Shown here one piece after another: positions 44,375 to 55,392 of a DNA stretch of 64,000 nucleotides (position 1 is the stretch's first letter; each line of letters begins with the position of its first letter). Source of the DNA: Pseudofrankia saprophytica (GTDB lineage Bacteria; Actinomycetota; Actinomycetes; Frankiales; Frankiaceae). A program made the translations under genes and the position numbers. The notes under the pieces were generated by a model. It saw only the letters and a list, made by a program, of their open reading frames with translations. It was not told the DNA's origin and made no database searches. The stretch is taken from assembly GCF_000235425.2 (NCBI RefSeq), contig NZ_KI912267.1, positions 681,804 through 745,803 on the forward strand. The letters run 5' to 3'.

Positions 44375-45820
44375 TTAGCGGCGGGTCGGGGTGATCGGGG
44401 ACGGCAGGTCGGTGGCGCCGACCAGGTAACGGTCGACGGCTGCCGCGGCCGAGCGGCCCTCGGCGATCGCCCAGACGATGAGCGACTGGCCGCGGCCCAT
44501 GTCGCCGGCGACGAACACGCCGGGGACCGAGGACTGCCAGCCGGCGTCGCGGGCGACGTTGCCGCGTGCGTCCAGCTCGACGCCCAGATCGTTGACCAGG
44601 CCCTCGCGCTGTGGGCCGACGAAGCCCATCGCCATCAGCACCAGCTCGCAGGGCAGCTCGACGTCGGTGCCCTCGACCTTCTGGAACCTGCCGTCGACCA
44701 TCTGGACCTCGTGCATCCGCAGGGCGCGCAGCCGGCCGTCCTCGTCACCGAGGAAGGACTCGGTGGAGACGGCGTACACCCGCTCGCCGCCCTCCTCGTG
44801 CGCCGACGACACCCGGTAGACGATCGGGTAGCTCGGCCACGGGTTCGCCGGCGGGCGGGACTCCGGCGGCCGCGGCATGATCTCCAACTGGTGCACGGAG
44901 ACCGCGCCCTGGCGGTGGGCGGTGCCGAGGCAGTCGGCGCCGGTGTCACCGCCGCCGATGACGACGACCCGCTTGCCCGCCGCGCTGATCGGCGGCTCGG
45001 CGAGGTCGCCCTCCTGCACCTTGTTGGCCAGGGGCAGGTACTCCATCGCCTGGTACACGCCGGAGAACTCCCGTCCCGGCACCGGCAGGTCGCGCCCGAT
45101 GGTCGAGCCGCCGGCCAGCACCACCGCGTCGTGCGACGCGCGGAGCTCGTCCGCGCCGATGTCGACGCCGACGTCGCAGGACGTGACGAACTTCGTCCCC
45201 TCGGCCTCCATCTGCGCGATACGGCGGTTGAGGACGGCCTTCTCCATCTTGAACTCGGGGATGCCGTACCGCAGCAGGCCGCCGATCCGGTCGGCGCGCT
45301 CGTAGACGGTGACGTCGTGCCCGGCCCGGGTGAGCTGCTGGGCGGCGGCGAGCCCGGCGGGGCCGGAGCCGACGACGGCGACCTTCTTCCCGGTGCGCGT
45401 CGACGGCGGTATGGGGTCGACGCCCCGGCCGTCGGCGAACGCCCGGTCGATGATGGAGACCTCGATCTGCTTGATCGTCACGGGGTCGTCGGAGATCCCG
45501 AGGACGCAGGCCGCCTCGCACGGCGCCGGGCACAGCCGCCCGGTGAACTCCGGGAAGTTGTTCGTCGCGTGCAGCCGGTCGATCGCCTCGGACCACTCAC
45601 CCCGGCGCGCGAGGTCGTTCCACTCGGGAATGATGTTTCCCAGCGGGCAGCCGTTGTGGCAGAACGGGATGCCGCAGTCCATGCAGCGCGCCGCCTGCGC
45701 GGCCAGCGATGGCGAGGGGAACTCCTCGTACACCTCCCGCCAGTCCTGGATCCGCACGTCCACGGGCCGGCGCGCCGGAAGCTCCCGGTGGTGCCGGAGG
45801 AACCCAGTCGGGTCAGCCAT
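44375..45820 (-). CDS. gltD: Glutamate synthase small (beta) subunit
   Basis: The 481-aa protein from the ATG at 45820 (AAGGAG upstream) supplies electrons from NADPH to the large subunit. It has N-terminal cysteine clusters for two 4Fe-4S centres (CMDCGIPFCHNGCPLGN and CPAPCEAAC), the FAD motif VAVVGSGPAGLAAAQQL and the NADPH motif VVVIGGGDTGADCLG, and ends with the FAD region VFVAGDMGRGQSLIVWAI. The open frame before 45820 is not protein-like. It lies 209 bases after gltB on the same strand. Together they make GOGAT, which forms two glutamates from glutamine and 2-oxoglutarate. Confidence 0.97.
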   Translation of the reverse strand: MADPTGFLRHHRELPARRPVDVRIQDWREVYEEFPSPSLAAQAARCMDCGIPFCHNGCPLGNIIPEWNDLARRGEWSEAIDRLHATNNFPEFTGRLCPAPCEAACVLGISDDPVTIKQIEVSIIDRAFADGRGVDPIPPSTRTGKKVAVVGSGPAGLAAAQQLTRAGHDVTVYERADRIGGLLRYGIPEFKMEKAVLNRRIAQMEAEGTKFVTSCDVGVDIGADELRASHDAVVLAGGSTIGRDLPVPGREFSGVYQAMEYLPLANKVQEGDLAEPPISAAGKRVVVIGGGDTGADCLGTAHRQGAVSVHQLEIMPRPPESRPPANPWPSYPIVYRVSSAHEEGGERVYAVSTESFLGDEDGRLRALRMHEVQMVDGRFQKVEGTDVELPCELVLMAMGFVGPQREGLVNDLGVELDARGNVARDAGWQSSVPGVFVAGDMGRGQSLIVWAIAEGRSAAAAVDRYLVGATDLPSPITPTRR

Positions 45821-46029
45821 GCCGCTCCTTATTGATGGTTCGCTTCGTCCGGGCGGCGCGCTCCGGCGACCTCCGCCGCGGCCCGGCCACGTCACGACCT
45901 CCGAAATCGGCTTCGCCGATTCCGCAGGAACCCCGGCGCTCGCGGACGGGCCTCCGCGTCTGGCCCGGCTGCTTGATCTTGAACCTCCCCACCAGGGTTT
46001 TACCCCCGGCGAGTCCCAGCCCAACTGCG

Positions 46030-49000
46030 TCAGCTGCGGGCTAGAGCCATGATCAGGTCGTCGGCGGGGATGCCCTGTTCCTTGGCTTGCTTGATCGCGG
46101 TCAGCACCCGCTTGTAGTCGCGGGGCATGACCTTGACGAACTTCTCCTGCTCGTCCTCCCAGTCCGCCAGCAGCCGGGCGGCGACCGTCGAGCCGGTCTC
46201 GCGGCGGTGGCGGGTGAGCAGGCTGACCAGCTGCGCCCGGTCCTCCGCGTCGAGCGGCTCCACGTCGACCATCTCGGTGTTGATCCGCGCGCTCACCGGG
46301 GCGTACAGGTAGGCGACGCCGCCGCTCATGCCAGCCGCGAAGTTGCGCCCGATCGGCCCGAGCACCGCGACCGTGCCACCGGTCATGTACTCACAGCCGT
46401 GGTCGCCCACGCCCTCGACGACGGCGGTCGCGCCCGAGTTGCGCACGCAGAACCGTTCGCCGACGACGCCCCGGAAGAACGCCTCGCCCGCGGTCGCGCC
46501 GTAGAGCAGCACGTTGCCGGCGATGATGTTCTCCTCGGCGCGCAGCGGCGCCTCCTTCGGCGGGAAGACGATGATCCGCCCGCCGGACAGGCCCTTGCCG
46601 GTGTAGTCGTTGGCGTCGCCCTCCAGGGTGAGGGTGATGCCGCGCGGGACGAACGCGCCGAAGCTCTGGCCGGCCGAGCCGGTGAAGCGCAGCGAGATCG
46701 TGTCGTCCGGCAGGCCGACCGCGCCGTAGCGGCGGGTGACCTCGTAGCCGAGCATGGTGCCGACGGTCCGGTTGACGTTGCGGATCGGCATCTCCAGCCA
46801 CACCGGCCGGCCGTCCTCCAGCGCGCCCTCGCACAGCTGGATGAGCGAGTTGTCGAGCGCCTTGTCGAGGCCGTGGTCCTGGCTGGCCGAGTTGTGCAGC
46901 GACCGGCCGAACGGCGCCTCGGGGGTGTGCAGCAGCGGGCTGATGTCGAGGCCCTCGGCCTTCCAGTGCTCGACGGCGGCGGTCGCGTCGAGCAGGTCGA
47001 CCCGGCCGACGGCCTCCTCGAGCGTCCGGAAGCCCAGCTGGGCGAGGTACCCGCGGACCTCCTCGGCGATGAACGTGAAGAAGTTCTCGACGAACTCGGG
47101 CTTGCCGGTGAACCGGGCCCGCAGCGTCGGGTTCTGGGTCGCCACGCCCACGGGGCAGGTGTCGAGGTGGCAGACCCGCATCATCACGCAGCCGGCGACG
47201 ACCAGCGGCGCGGTCGCGAAGCCGAACTCCTCGGCGCCCAGCAGCGCGCCGATGACGACGTCACGGCCGGTCTTGAGCTGGCCGTCGACCTGCACCACGA
47301 TCCGGTCGCGCAGCCCGTTGAGCAGCAGCGTCTGCTGGGTCTCGGCCAGGCCCAGCTCCCAGGGGGCGCCGGCGTGCTTGAGCGACGTCAGCGGCGAGGC
47401 GCCGGTGCCGCCGTCATGGCCCGAGATGAGCACGACGTCGGCGTGCGCCTTGGACACGCCGGCGGCGACGGTGCCGACGCCGACCTCGGCGACCAGCTTG
47501 ACGTGCACCCGCGCCTTCGGGTTCGAGTTCTTCAGGTCGTGGATGAGCTGGGCGAGGTCCTCGATCGAGTAGATGTCGTGGTGCGGCGGCGGCGAGATCA
47601 GGCCGACGCCCGGCGTCGAGTGCCGCGTCTTCGCGATCCACGGATAGACCTTGTGGCCGGGCAGCTGGCCGCCCTCGCCGGGCTTCGCGCCCTGCGCCAT
47701 CTTGATCTGCAGGTCGTCGGCGTTGGCGAGGTACTCGCTGGTCACGCCGAACCGACCGCTGGCGACCTGCTTGACCGCCGAGCGGCGCAGGTCGCCGTTC
47801 GCGTCGGGGACGAACCGCTCGGCGTCCTCGCCGCCCTCGCCGGTGTTCGACTTGCCGCCGAGTCGGTTCATCGCGATCGCGAGCGTCTCGTGCGCCTCTG
47901 CGCTGATCGAGCCGTAGGACATGGCGCCGGTGGCGAACCGCTTGACGATCTCGGAGACCGGCTCGACCTGCTCGATGGGGATGGGTCGGCGCAGGCCGGG
48001 CCGCAGCTCGAACAGCCCGCGCAGGGTGGCGTCGCGCTTGGACAGCTCGTCGACCTTGGCCGTGTACTCCTTGAACACGTCGTACTGGCGGGTCCTGGTG
48101 GCGTGCTGCAGCAGGAACACCGTCTCCGGGTTGAACAGGTGCAGCTCACCCTCGCGGCGCCACTGGTACTCGCCGCCGATCTCGAGGCTGCGGTGCGCGA
48201 GCTCGGTGGCCACCCGCGGGTAGGCGCGGGCGTGCCGGGCGGCGACCTCGGCGGCGAGCACGTCGATGCCGACGCCCTCCAGGCGCGAGGCGGTGCCGGT
48301 GAAGTACCTGTCGATGACGTCGGAGCGCAGGCCGATCGACTCGAAGACCTGGGCGCCGGTGTAGCTGGCGATGGTGGAGATGCCCATCTTGGACATCACC
48401 TTCAGCACGCCCTTGCCGAGCGCCTTGATGAGGTTCTTCTCGGCCTGCTCCGGGGTGACGCCCTCGATCTCGCCGCGGCCGATGAGGTCCTCGACGCCCT
48501 CGAACGCCAGGTACGGGTTGACCGCGGCGGCGCCGTAGCTGGCCAGCAGCGCGATGTGGTGCACCTCGCGCGCGTCGCCGCCCTCGACGATCAGGCCGAC
48601 CTTGGTGCGGGTCTTCTCCCGGATCAGGTGGTGGTGCACGGCCGCGGTGAGCAGCAGCGACGGGATCGGCGCGAGCCGCTCGTCGGAGTCGCGGTCGGAC
48701 AGCACGATGATGCGGGCACCGTCGGCGATGGCCGCGCTGACCCCGACGCAGATCTCCTCGATCCGCGCCGCGAGCGCCGCACCCCCACCGGCGACCTCGT
48801 AGAGGCCGCGGACGGTGACCGCGGCGAAGCCGGGCATGTCGCCGTCGTCGTTGATGCCGATGATCTTCGACAGCTCGATGTTGCTGATCACCGGGAAGGG
48901 GAGGTGGACCACCCGGCAGGTGGCGGGGCTCGCCGTCAGCAGGTTGCCCTCCGGCCCCAGGTAGTTGCCGAGGCTGGTGACCAGCTCCTCGCGGATCGCG

Positions 49001-50589
49001 TCCAGCGGCGGGTTGGTGACCTGGGCGAACAGCTGCTGGAAGTAGTCGAACAGCAGCCGCGGCCGCTCGGAGAGCGCCGCGATCGGGGTGTCGGTGCCCA
49101 TCGACCCGATCGGCTCGGCGCCGGTGCGCGCCATCGGCGCGACGATGATCCGCAGCTCTTCCTCGGTGTAGCCGAAGACCTGCTGACGGCGGGTGACCGA
49201 CGCGTGGCTGTAGACGACCCGCTCGCGGGCCGGCAGGTCGGCGAGCTGGATGACGCCGGCGTGCAGCCACTCCCCGTAGGGCGAGGCGGTGGCGAGCTCC
49301 GACTTGATCTCGTCGTCGCTGACGATCCGGCCCTTGGCGGTGTCGATGAGGAACATCCGGCCCGGCTGGAGCCGGCCCTTCTGGATCACCCGGTGCGGCG
49401 GGATGTCGAGCACGCCGACCTCGGAGGCCATGACGACCAGGCCGTCGTCGGTGATCCAGTAACGCGACGGGCGCAGGCCGTTGCGGTCGAGCACCGCGCC
49501 GATCATCGTGCCGTCGGTGAAGGCGATCGACGCCGGCCCGTCCCACGGCTCCATCAGCGTGGCGTGGAACTGGTAGAAGGCGCGGCGCCGCGCGTCCATC
49601 TCCGCGTGGTTCTCCCAGGCCTCCGGGATCATCATCAGCACGGCGTGCGGCAGGCTGCGCCCGCCCAGGTGCAGCAGCTCGAGGACCTCGTCGAAGCTGG
49701 CTGAGTCGCTGGCGTCGGCGGCGCAGATCGGGAACAACCGGGACAGGTCGCCGGGAATCAGGTCGCTGGCGAGCAGCGCCTCGCGGGCGCGCATCCAGTT
49801 GCGGTTGCCGCGGACGGTGTTGATCTCACCGTTGTGCGCGATCAGCCGGTAGGGGTGCGCCAGCGGCCAGCTCGGGAAGGTGTTCGTCGAGAACCGGCTG
49901 TGCACCAGGGCGATGGCGCTGGCGAACCGCGGGTCGTCGAGGTCGGGGAAGTAGGCCGACAGCTGGTGGGTGGTCAGCATCCCCTTGTAGGTCAGCGTGC
50001 GCGCCGACAGCGACGGAAGGTAGACCCCGGTCTGCCGCTCGATCCGCTTGCGCAGGCAGAACGCGCGGCGCTCCAGCTCCATGACGTCGAACGGCGTGTC
50101 GTCCTCGACCGGCGCGCCGACGGCCGCCGCGACCGGGACACCGGGCAGCGTGACAAACAGCTGGCGCATCCGGGGCTCGACCTCGCGGGCGGCGTGGCCC
50201 ACGATGTGGCTGACGACGGGCACCTCACGCCAGCCGAGCAGCCGCAGGCCCTCCTGCCGGGTCAGCCTGCCGATGGTGCGCACCGCCTCGTCGCGGTCAC
50301 CGGCCACCTGCGGGAGGAACGCGATGCCGACGGCGTACCGGCCGGGAGCCGGCAGCGGGAAGCCGGCCACGTCGCGCAGGAACACGTCCGGGATCTGGAC
50401 GAGGATGCCGGCTCCGTCACCTGTGTCCGGGTCGCTACCCGAGGCTCCCCGATGGTCGAGGTTGCGCAGTACCGTAAGGCCCTGGTCGACCAGCTCATGA
50501 CTACGCCGGCCGTGCACATCGACGACAAACCCGACACCGCAGGCGTCGTGCTCGAAGGAGGGGTCGTAGAGACCTTGCTTAGTCGGCAT
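46030..50589 (-). CDS. gltB: Glutamate synthase large (alpha) subunit
   Basis: The 1519-aa protein has the glutaminase domain with the nucleophile Cys near residue 17 ([12 protein letters not shown]), exposed after removal of the propeptide; a central domain; the FMN/3Fe-4S synthase domain with [18 protein letters not shown] and the cysteine cluster [19 protein letters not shown]; and the C-terminal GXGXG beta-helix domain ([23 protein letters not shown] region). Length and domain order match bacterial GltB. The subunit makes ammonia from glutamine and channels it to 2-oxoglutarate. A strong GlnR-type site lies about 280-315 bases upstream, so nitrogen control is likely. Confidence 0.98.
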   Translation of the reverse strand: MPTKQGLYDPSFEHDACGVGFVVDVHGRRSHELVDQGLTVLRNLDHRGASGSDPDTGDGAGILVQIPDVFLRDVAGFPLPAPGRYAVGIAFLPQVAGDRDEAVRTIGRLTRQEGLRLLGWREVPVVSHIVGHAAREVEPRMRQLFVTLPGVPVAAAVGAPVEDDTPFDVMELERRAFCLRKRIERQTGVYLPSLSARTLTYKGMLTTHQLSAYFPDLDDPRFASAIALVHSRFSTNTFPSWPLAHPYRLIAHNGEINTVRGNRNWMRAREALLASDLIPGDLSRLFPICAADASDSASFDEVLELLHLGGRSLPHAVLMMIPEAWENHAEMDARRRAFYQFHATLMEPWDGPASIAFTDGTMIGAVLDRNGLRPSRYWITDDGLVVMASEVGVLDIPPHRVIQKGRLQPGRMFLIDTAKGRIVSDDEIKSELATASPYGEWLHAGVIQLADLPARERVVYSHASVTRRQQVFGYTEEELRIIVAPMARTGAEPIGSMGTDTPIAALSERPRLLFDYFQQLFAQVTNPPLDAIREELVTSLGNYLGPEGNLLTASPATCRVVHLPFPVISNIELSKIIGINDDGDMPGFAAVTVRGLYEVAGGGAALAARIEEICVGVSAAIADGARIIVLSDRDSDERLAPIPSLLLTAAVHHHLIREKTRTKVGLIVEGGDAREVHHIALLASYGAAAVNPYLAFEGVEDLIGRGEIEGVTPEQAEKNLIKALGKGVLKVMSKMGISTIASYTGAQVFESIGLRSDVIDRYFTGTASRLEGVGIDVLAAEVAARHARAYPRVATELAHRSLEIGGEYQWRREGELHLFNPETVFLLQHATRTRQYDVFKEYTAKVDELSKRDATLRGLFELRPGLRRPIPIEQVEPVSEIVKRFATGAMSYGSISAEAHETLAIAMNRLGGKSNTGEGGEDAERFVPDANGDLRRSAVKQVASGRFGVTSEYLANADDLQIKMAQGAKPGEGGQLPGHKVYPWIAKTRHSTPGVGLISPPPHHDIYSIEDLAQLIHDLKNSNPKARVHVKLVAEVGVGTVAAGVSKAHADVVLISGHDGGTGASPLTSLKHAGAPWELGLAETQQTLLLNGLRDRIVVQVDGQLKTGRDVVIGALLGAEEFGFATAPLVVAGCVMMRVCHLDTCPVGVATQNPTLRARFTGKPEFVENFFTFIAEEVRGYLAQLGFRTLEEAVGRVDLLDATAAVEHWKAEGLDISPLLHTPEAPFGRSLHNSASQDHGLDKALDNSLIQLCEGALEDGRPVWLEMPIRNVNRTVGTMLGYEVTRRYGAVGLPDDTISLRFTGSAGQSFGAFVPRGITLTLEGDANDYTGKGLSGGRIIVFPPKEAPLRAEENIIAGNVLLYGATAGEAFFRGVVGERFCVRNSGATAVVEGVGDHGCEYMTGGTVAVLGPIGRNFAAGMSGGVAYLYAPVSARINTEMVDVEPLDAEDRAQLVSLLTRHRRETGSTVAARLLADWEDEQEKFVKVMPRDYKRVLTAIKQAKEQGIPADDLIMALARS

Positions 50590-50868
50590 CCGGAGGTGTC
50601 CTGTCCGTCTTCAGGGCCTGAAGGGGTGCGGACGACGCTGTCCGGGTGACGCGACGACGGCCTGCACCGGGCGCCAGGCACCGGTGCCTGGGCACAGCGC
50701 GCCTCGAGGTCTCCCAGGTACGGAAGACCCGCCCCGAACAGCCAGGGCCGAGACAGCTGGGATCATGTCAGCTGAGGCCATGTCAGCCGGGTCAGGGCGC
50801 GGTGAGCCAGTCGCGTCATACGCTGCAACGAGTGTGCCACGCCCCCGCCCGATTCGCTGAGATCGTCA

Positions 50869-50906
50869 GTGTCCGCCAGGTCACATGAATGTGACAGTTG
50901 TGTTCC
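50869..50906 (-). promoter_or_regulatory. GlnR-type operator with four half-sites upstream of gltB
   Basis: On the coding strand of gltB four GNNAC half-sites follow each other with exactly six bases between them: GGAAC (50906-50902), GTCAC (50895-50891), GTGAC (50884-50880), GACAC (50873-50869). This 11-base spacing is the known actinobacterial GlnR box layout. It also creates the 16-base palindrome-like GTCACATTCATGTGAC. The rest of 50590-51018 holds the gltB leader and no gene. Confidence 0.65.
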
Positions 50907-51018
50907 ATACACACCCGGCTTACGCTGACCTGCCCGGTTCGTACCCCCCCTTTAGGGAGGTATGTTCCCACCATTCGCGCGCCCGGGGGCGGTCGACGAC
51001 CCCGTGGCCGACGGCCTC

Positions 51019-51729
51019 CTAGCTGACGCCCCCGACGAGGACGCCGACCAGGTAGGTGGCGCCGGCGGCGAGTGCGCCGAGGGCGAGCTGGCGGACGCCG
51101 GACAGCAGCCGCGAACGGCCGGTGAACCGGCTGACGGCCACCCCGACGGCGAACAGGGCCACGGCGGCCAGCACACCGCTCGCCAGGAACGTGTCGGCGC
51201 CAAGCAGGTACGGCAGGACGGGTACCAGGGCCCCGACGGCGAACGCGGCGAACGAGGAGGCCGCGGCGACCAGCGCGCTCGGCAGCCGGCCGGGTGTGAC
51301 GCCGAGCTCCTCCTGGCTGTGGATCGCGAGCGCGACCTCCGGGTCGGCGTGCAGCTGACGGGCCACCGCGTCGGCGAGCTCCGGGTCGACGCCCTTCCTC
51401 GCGTAGGTGGCGGCGAGCTCGGCACGCTCGTCCGTCGGGAAGTCCGACAGCGCCCGTCGTTCCACCTCGATCTCGGCGGCCATCGCCTCGTTCTGTGACG
51501 TGACCGACGTGTACTCCCCGGTGGCCATCGAGAACGCGCCGGAGGCCAGCCCCGCGAGCCCGGCGAGCAGCACCGTCGACCGCGACGACGCGCCGCCCGC
51601 GAAGCCGGACAGCAGCGCGACGTTGCTGACCAGCCCGTCCATCGCGCCGAACACCGCCGGGCGCAGCCAGCCACCGGAGACGTCGCGATGCGTGTCCCGG
51701 TGCCGGTGGCCCAGGCCGGAGTCAGGCAT
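51019..51729 (-). CDS. VIT1/CCC1-family metal (iron/manganese) transporter
   Basis: The 236-aa protein has the VIT1 layout: first segments with GAMDGLVSNVALLSGFAGG and GAFSMATGEYTSV, a charged cytoplasmic region of about 80 residues (metal-binding domain of the family), then three hydrophobic segments to the C-terminus. Members move Fe2+ or Mn2+ out of the cytoplasm or into stores. It overlaps the end of lgt by 8 bases, so it is probably cotranscribed with it, though no functional link is evident. Confidence 0.9.
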   Translation of the reverse strand: MPDSGLGHRHRDTHRDVSGGWLRPAVFGAMDGLVSNVALLSGFAGGASSRSTVLLAGLAGLASGAFSMATGEYTSVTSQNEAMAAEIEVERRALSDFPTDERAELAATYARKGVDPELADAVARQLHADPEVALAIHSQEELGVTPGRLPSALVAAASSFAAFAVGALVPVLPYLLGADTFLASGVLAAVALFAVGVAVSRFTGRSRLLSGVRQLALGALAAGATYLVGVLVGGVS

Positions 51730-52972
51730 CGCGAGGGCTACCGCCAGCGGGACCGTCCCCGCCGCTGTCCGCGGCCCCGGCGCCGCTCGACTTGTCCAGG
51801 CCGACCCTCGCGGTGACGGCGCCGGCCGTGACGACCTCGCCCGCGTCGGCGGAGCCGGCGAGGTCGCCGGTCGGGGTGGCCGGGGTGGCCGGGGTGGCCG
51901 GGGTGGCCGGGGTGGCCGCCGGCTTTGGGGAGGCCGGCAGGGACTCGCTGGGCTTGGTGCCCGCCAGGATCTCGTCCGCCAGCACCTCGTCCGCGGGACT
52001 CGCGGCGGCGGCCGTCGCCGCGCCTGCCGGCCTGAGGTCCGCCGGCTTCGCGTCCACCGGCTTGGCGTCCGTCACGTTCGGGTCCGTCGTCGCGTTCTCC
52101 TCGGCCGGGGTCCCGGCCTCGGGCGCGTCGCCACCGGTCTGCGCGGGGGTGACCGCCGCCGGTGGCTCGCCGCCCCGGTCCACGGGCTTGCGCAGGAGGA
52201 TGAACATCAGAAGCGCGCCGACGAAGACCGCGATACTGACCCAGTCGTTGAGCCGCAGGCCGCCGATGTGCGTGGCGTCGTCGATGCGCAGCGCCTCGAT
52301 CCAGGCCCGGCCGACGGTGTACAGCATGATGTACAGCGCGAGCAGTCGGCCGCGGCCGAGGCGGCGCCGCTGGTCGACGAGGAGCAGGACCGCGGCGACA
52401 CCCAGGCACCACAGCGACTCGTACAGGAACGTCGGGTGGAACGTCGCGAACTGCTCGTACCCGGCCGGCCGGTGCGCCGCATCGATCTCCAGCGCCCAGG
52501 GCAGCGTGCTGGGCCGGCCGAACAGCTCCTGGTTGAAGTAGTTGCCCCAGCGGCCGATCGCCTGGGCCAGGACGATGCCGGGCACCGCCGCATCGGCGAA
52601 CATCAGGAACGAGACGCCCGACCGCCTCGTCTTGATCCAGACACCCAGCGCGCCGCCGGCGACCGCCCCCCAGATCCCCAGCCCGCCGTTCCACACCTTC
52701 AGGACGTCGGCGACGTGCCCGTCCGCCCCGAAGTAGGCCTCGGGGCTGGTGATGACGTGGTAGAGCCGGGCGCCGACGATGCCGAACAGCACCGCCCACA
52801 CGCCGGCGTCCCCGGCGAGGTTCGGGTCGGCCCCGCGGGCGCGCAGCCGCCGCCCCGTCAGCCAGACCGCGACGACGACGCCAATTATGATCATAAAGGC
52901 GTAGGCGCGCAGCGGCAGCGGCCCGAGGTGGATGACGCCTCGGGATGGGCTGGGAATCGCGGCTAGTACCAC
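51722..52972 (-). CDS. lgt: Prolipoprotein diacylglyceryl transferase with long C-terminal tail
   Basis: The 416-aa membrane enzyme moves diacylglycerol from phosphatidylglycerol to the lipobox Cys of lipoproteins. The Lgt signature GRWGNYFNQELFG is present, with seven membrane segments in the first 285 residues, including the LPLRAYAFMIIIG start and GLGIWGAVAGG. A tail of about 130 residues rich in Ala, Pro, Thr and Asp follows. It includes a run of Ala-Thr-Pro repeats from five 9-base GGGGTGGCC units (51873-51917). Such tails occur in actinobacterial Lgt and should be cytoplasmic and disordered. Confidence 0.95.
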   Translation of the reverse strand: MVLAAIPSPSRGVIHLGPLPLRAYAFMIIIGVVVAVWLTGRRLRARGADPNLAGDAGVWAVLFGIVGARLYHVITSPEAYFGADGHVADVLKVWNGGLGIWGAVAGGALGVWIKTRRSGVSFLMFADAAVPGIVLAQAIGRWGNYFNQELFGRPSTLPWALEIDAAHRPAGYEQFATFHPTFLYESLWCLGVAAVLLLVDQRRRLGRGRLLALYIMLYTVGRAWIEALRIDDATHIGGLRLNDWVSIAVFVGALLMFILLRKPVDRGGEPPAAVTPAQTGGDAPEAGTPAEENATTDPNVTDAKPVDAKPADLRPAGAATAAAASPADEVLADEILAGTKPSESLPASPKPAATPATPATPATPATPTGDLAGSADAGEVVTAGAVTARVGLDKSSGAGAADSGGDGPAGGSPRDA

Positions 52973-53074
52973 GGCGCAAGGCTACCTAGCGACACCGCCG
53001 CCTCGTCCACCCCTCCGGCAAACAAGAGCTGGACAGCGCCTACCCACCGACCGTCGTGCGGCGGTGGCGGGCGG

Positions 53075-53923
53075 TCAGGCGTCGCCCGTGGCCGGGGAAG
53101 GGCGGCGGACCCCCGCCGCGAGTTCGGCGGTGAGCGCCCGGATGCCGTCCAGGCCGGCTGAGAGCCCCGTGCCCGCGCGCTCGGCGGTCAGCAGGGCGCC
53201 GACGAGGGCCGAGCCAACGATCACGCCGTCGGCGAAGGCGGCCACGGTCGCCGCCTGGGCGCCGTCGCGCACGCCGAGGCCGACCGACACCGGCAGGTCG
53301 GTCACCGCCCGCACCCGCTTGACCAGGCCCTCGGCCGCGGCGCCGACCGACTGGCGGGCGCCCGTCACACCCATGAGCGACGCGGCGTAGACGAAGCCGC
53401 CGGTGATGCCGGTCACCAGCTGGATCCGCTCGTCGGTCGAGCTCGGCGCGACGAGGAAGACCGGGTCGAGGTCGTGCGCGCCGGCGGCGGCGAGCCACGG
53501 GGCCGCTTCCTCCGGAGGCAGGTCGGGGGTGATGACACCAGCGCCGCCGGCGGCGGCGAGGTCCGCGGCGAAGCGCTCGACTCCGTAGCGCTCCACCGGG
53601 TTCCAGTAGGTCATGACGAGCGTGGGCGCCCCGGTCTCGGCGACCGCCTCGACGGTGCGGACCACGTCGGCGGTGGTGACCCCGCCGCGCAACGCGGCGT
53701 CGGCGGCTTCCTGGATGACCGGGCCGTCCATCGTCGGGTCCGAGTACGGGAGGCCGACCTCCACCACGTCCACGCCGGCCTCGACCATGGCGCGCATGGC
53801 CGCGATGGCGCCGTCGACCGTCGGGAATCCGGCCGGCAGGTAGCCGACCAGGACCGAGCGGCCCTCCTTGCGTGCCGCCGCGAAGGTGTCCGCGAGCCGC
53901 CCGCGCGTGCCCTGTGCCTGCAC
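53075..53923 (-). CDS. trpA: Tryptophan synthase alpha chain
   Basis: The enzyme splits indole-3-glycerol phosphate to indole, passed to TrpB. Motifs: start RLADTFAAARKEGRSVLVGYLPAGFP, the catalytic Glu in VDVVEVGLPYSDPTMDGPVIQ with the Asp of YSDP, and LPVSVGLGVRDG near the end. I chose the GTG at 53923 (282 aa) since it gives the normal N-terminus and has GGGAG upstream; a GTG at 54001, 6 bases after trpB, would add 26 residues with an HPDR repeat. It follows trpB on the same strand. Confidence 0.95.
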   Translation of the reverse strand: MQAQGTRGRLADTFAAARKEGRSVLVGYLPAGFPTVDGAIAAMRAMVEAGVDVVEVGLPYSDPTMDGPVIQEAADAALRGGVTTADVVRTVEAVAETGAPTLVMTYWNPVERYGVERFAADLAAAGGAGVITPDLPPEEAAPWLAAAGAHDLDPVFLVAPSSTDERIQLVTGITGGFVYAASLMGVTGARQSVGAAAEGLVKRVRAVTDLPVSVGLGVRDGAQAATVAAFADGVIVGSALVGALLTAERAGTGLSAGLDGIRALTAELAAGVRRPSPATGDA

Positions 53924-54007
53924 CAGCTGTCCGTCTCCCGGCCGGTCTCGGCCGTCATGCGCGTGCCTGTCGGGATGTCTGTCGGGATGCCTGTCGCCCA
54001 CCCCGGG

Positions 54008-55306
54008 TCAGCTGTGAGCGGGCTCACCGCCGTCGGCGGGGAGCACGCCGAACCAGCGGGCCGCCGTGTCGACGTCCTTGTCGCCTCGTCCCGAGCAGCT
54101 GACCAGGACCGTCGCGTCCGGGCCGAGCTCGCGGGCGACGTCGAACGCGCCGGCGAACGCGTGCGCGCTCTCGATCGCGACCAGGATCCCCTCGGTCTTC
54201 GCGACCAGGGCGAGCGCCTCCATCGCCGCCGCGTCGTCCACGACCCGGTAGGTCGCCCGGCCGGTGTCGTGCAGCCAGGCGTGCTCCGGGCCGATGCCCG
54301 GGTAGTCCAGGCCCGCGGAGATCGAGTGCGAGACCTTCGTCTGGCCGTCGTCGTCCTGCAGGAAGTACGACCGCATGCCGTGCAGCACACCGGAGCCGCC
54401 GCCGGCGATCGCGGCCGCGTGCCGGCCGGTGGCGAGGCCGTCGCCCCCGGCCTCGCAGCCGATCAGCCGGACGGAGGTGTCCGGGATGAAACGATGGAAG
54501 ATCCCCATCGCGTTCGAGCCGCCGCCGACGCAGGCGACGATCGCGTCCGGGAGCTTCCCGGTGAGCGTGAGCACCTGCTCGCGGGCCTCGACGCCGATGA
54601 TCCGCTGGAAGTCACGCACCAGCATCGGGAACGGGTGCGGGCCCATCACCGAGCCGATGCAGTAATGCGTGCGATCGACGGTGGCGACCCAGTCGCGCAG
54701 CGCCTCGTTGATGGCGTCCTTGAGCGTCCGGCTGCCGGAGGTGACCGGGACGACCTCGGCACCGAGGAGGCGCATCCGGGCGACGTTGAGCGCCTGGCGG
54801 CGGGTGTCCTCCTCGCCCATGTAGACGACGCACTCCAGGCCGAGCAGCGCGCAGGCGGTCGCGGTCGCGACGCCGTGCTGGCCCGCGCCGGTCTCGGCGA
54901 TCACCCGGGTCTTGCCCATGCGCCTGGTCAGCAGGCACTGGCCGAGCACGTTGTTGATCTTGTGGGAGCCGGTGTGCGCGAGGTCCTCGCGCTTGAGCAG
55001 CAGCCGGGCGCCGCCGATGCGCGCGGTGAGCCGGCGCGCGTCGGTGACCGGGGTCGGCCGGCCGGCGTAGCTGGCGAGCAGGCCGTCGAGCTCGGCGACG
55101 AACGCCGGGTCCGCGCGGGCCTCGTCGTAGGCCGCGGTCAGCTCGTCCAGGGCGGCCATCAGCGCCTCGGGCACGAACCGCCCGCCGAACGGCCCGAAGT
55201 GCCCCAGCGTGTCCGGCACGCTTGGCCGCGCCCCGGGCTCCGCGTCCAGGAACGAGGGGACGGCCGGTGCGGTGGTGCCGGTAGCTCCGGCGCTGCTGGG
55301 GCTCAC
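54008..55306 (-). CDS. trpB: Tryptophan synthase beta chain
   Basis: The 432-aa PLP enzyme joins indole and serine to tryptophan. The PLP-lysine is in [15 protein letters not shown], the phosphate loop in [12 protein letters not shown], and [15 protein letters not shown] is the typical N-terminal region. About 35 extra residues precede it. It lies 86 bases after trpC and is followed by trpA, the usual order. Confidence 0.98.
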   Translation of the reverse strand: MSPSSAGATGTTAPAVPSFLDAEPGARPSVPDTLGHFGPFGGRFVPEALMAALDELTAAYDEARADPAFVAELDGLLASYAGRPTPVTDARRLTARIGGARLLLKREDLAHTGSHKINNVLGQCLLTRRMGKTRVIAETGAGQHGVATATACALLGLECVVYMGEEDTRRQALNVARMRLLGAEVVPVTSGSRTLKDAINEALRDWVATVDRTHYCIGSVMGPHPFPMLVRDFQRIIGVEAREQVLTLTGKLPDAIVACVGGGSNAMGIFHRFIPDTSVRLIGCEAGGDGLATGRHAAAIAGGGSGVLHGMRSYFLQDDDGQTKVSHSISAGLDYPGIGPEHAWLHDTGRATYRVVDDAAAMEALALVAKTEGILVAIESAHAFAGAFDVARELGPDATVLVSCSGRGDKDVDTAARWFGVLPADGGEPAHS

Positions 55307-55392
55307 GCCCCGACTCTATCCACCCACCCCACCCGTTCTTCGGGTCCGAGCAGCCCCGCGCGGGCGCTGGCGCGGGGAGCTCGCGCCCGGCG

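Noticed and set aside
46087-49704. A 1205-codon open frame on the + strand
   Set aside because: It lies antisense to gltB, which has full family motifs. Long antisense frames are expected at this GC content. The same holds for the long frames opposite trpB, the ABC permeases, nagA and the CHAT gene.
50880-50895. A CRP-like palindrome (TCACA..TGTGA) upstream of gltB
   Set aside because: The half-sites face the wrong way for CRP (TGTGA-N6-TCACA), and the 11-base GNNAC period explains the palindrome better as a GlnR site.
53924-54001. An N-terminal extension of TrpA from the GTG at 54001
   Set aside because: It would add 26 residues with an HPDR repeat that TrpA proteins lack; the GTG at 53923 has a ribosome site and the normal N-terminus. 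It is kept as an alternative only.
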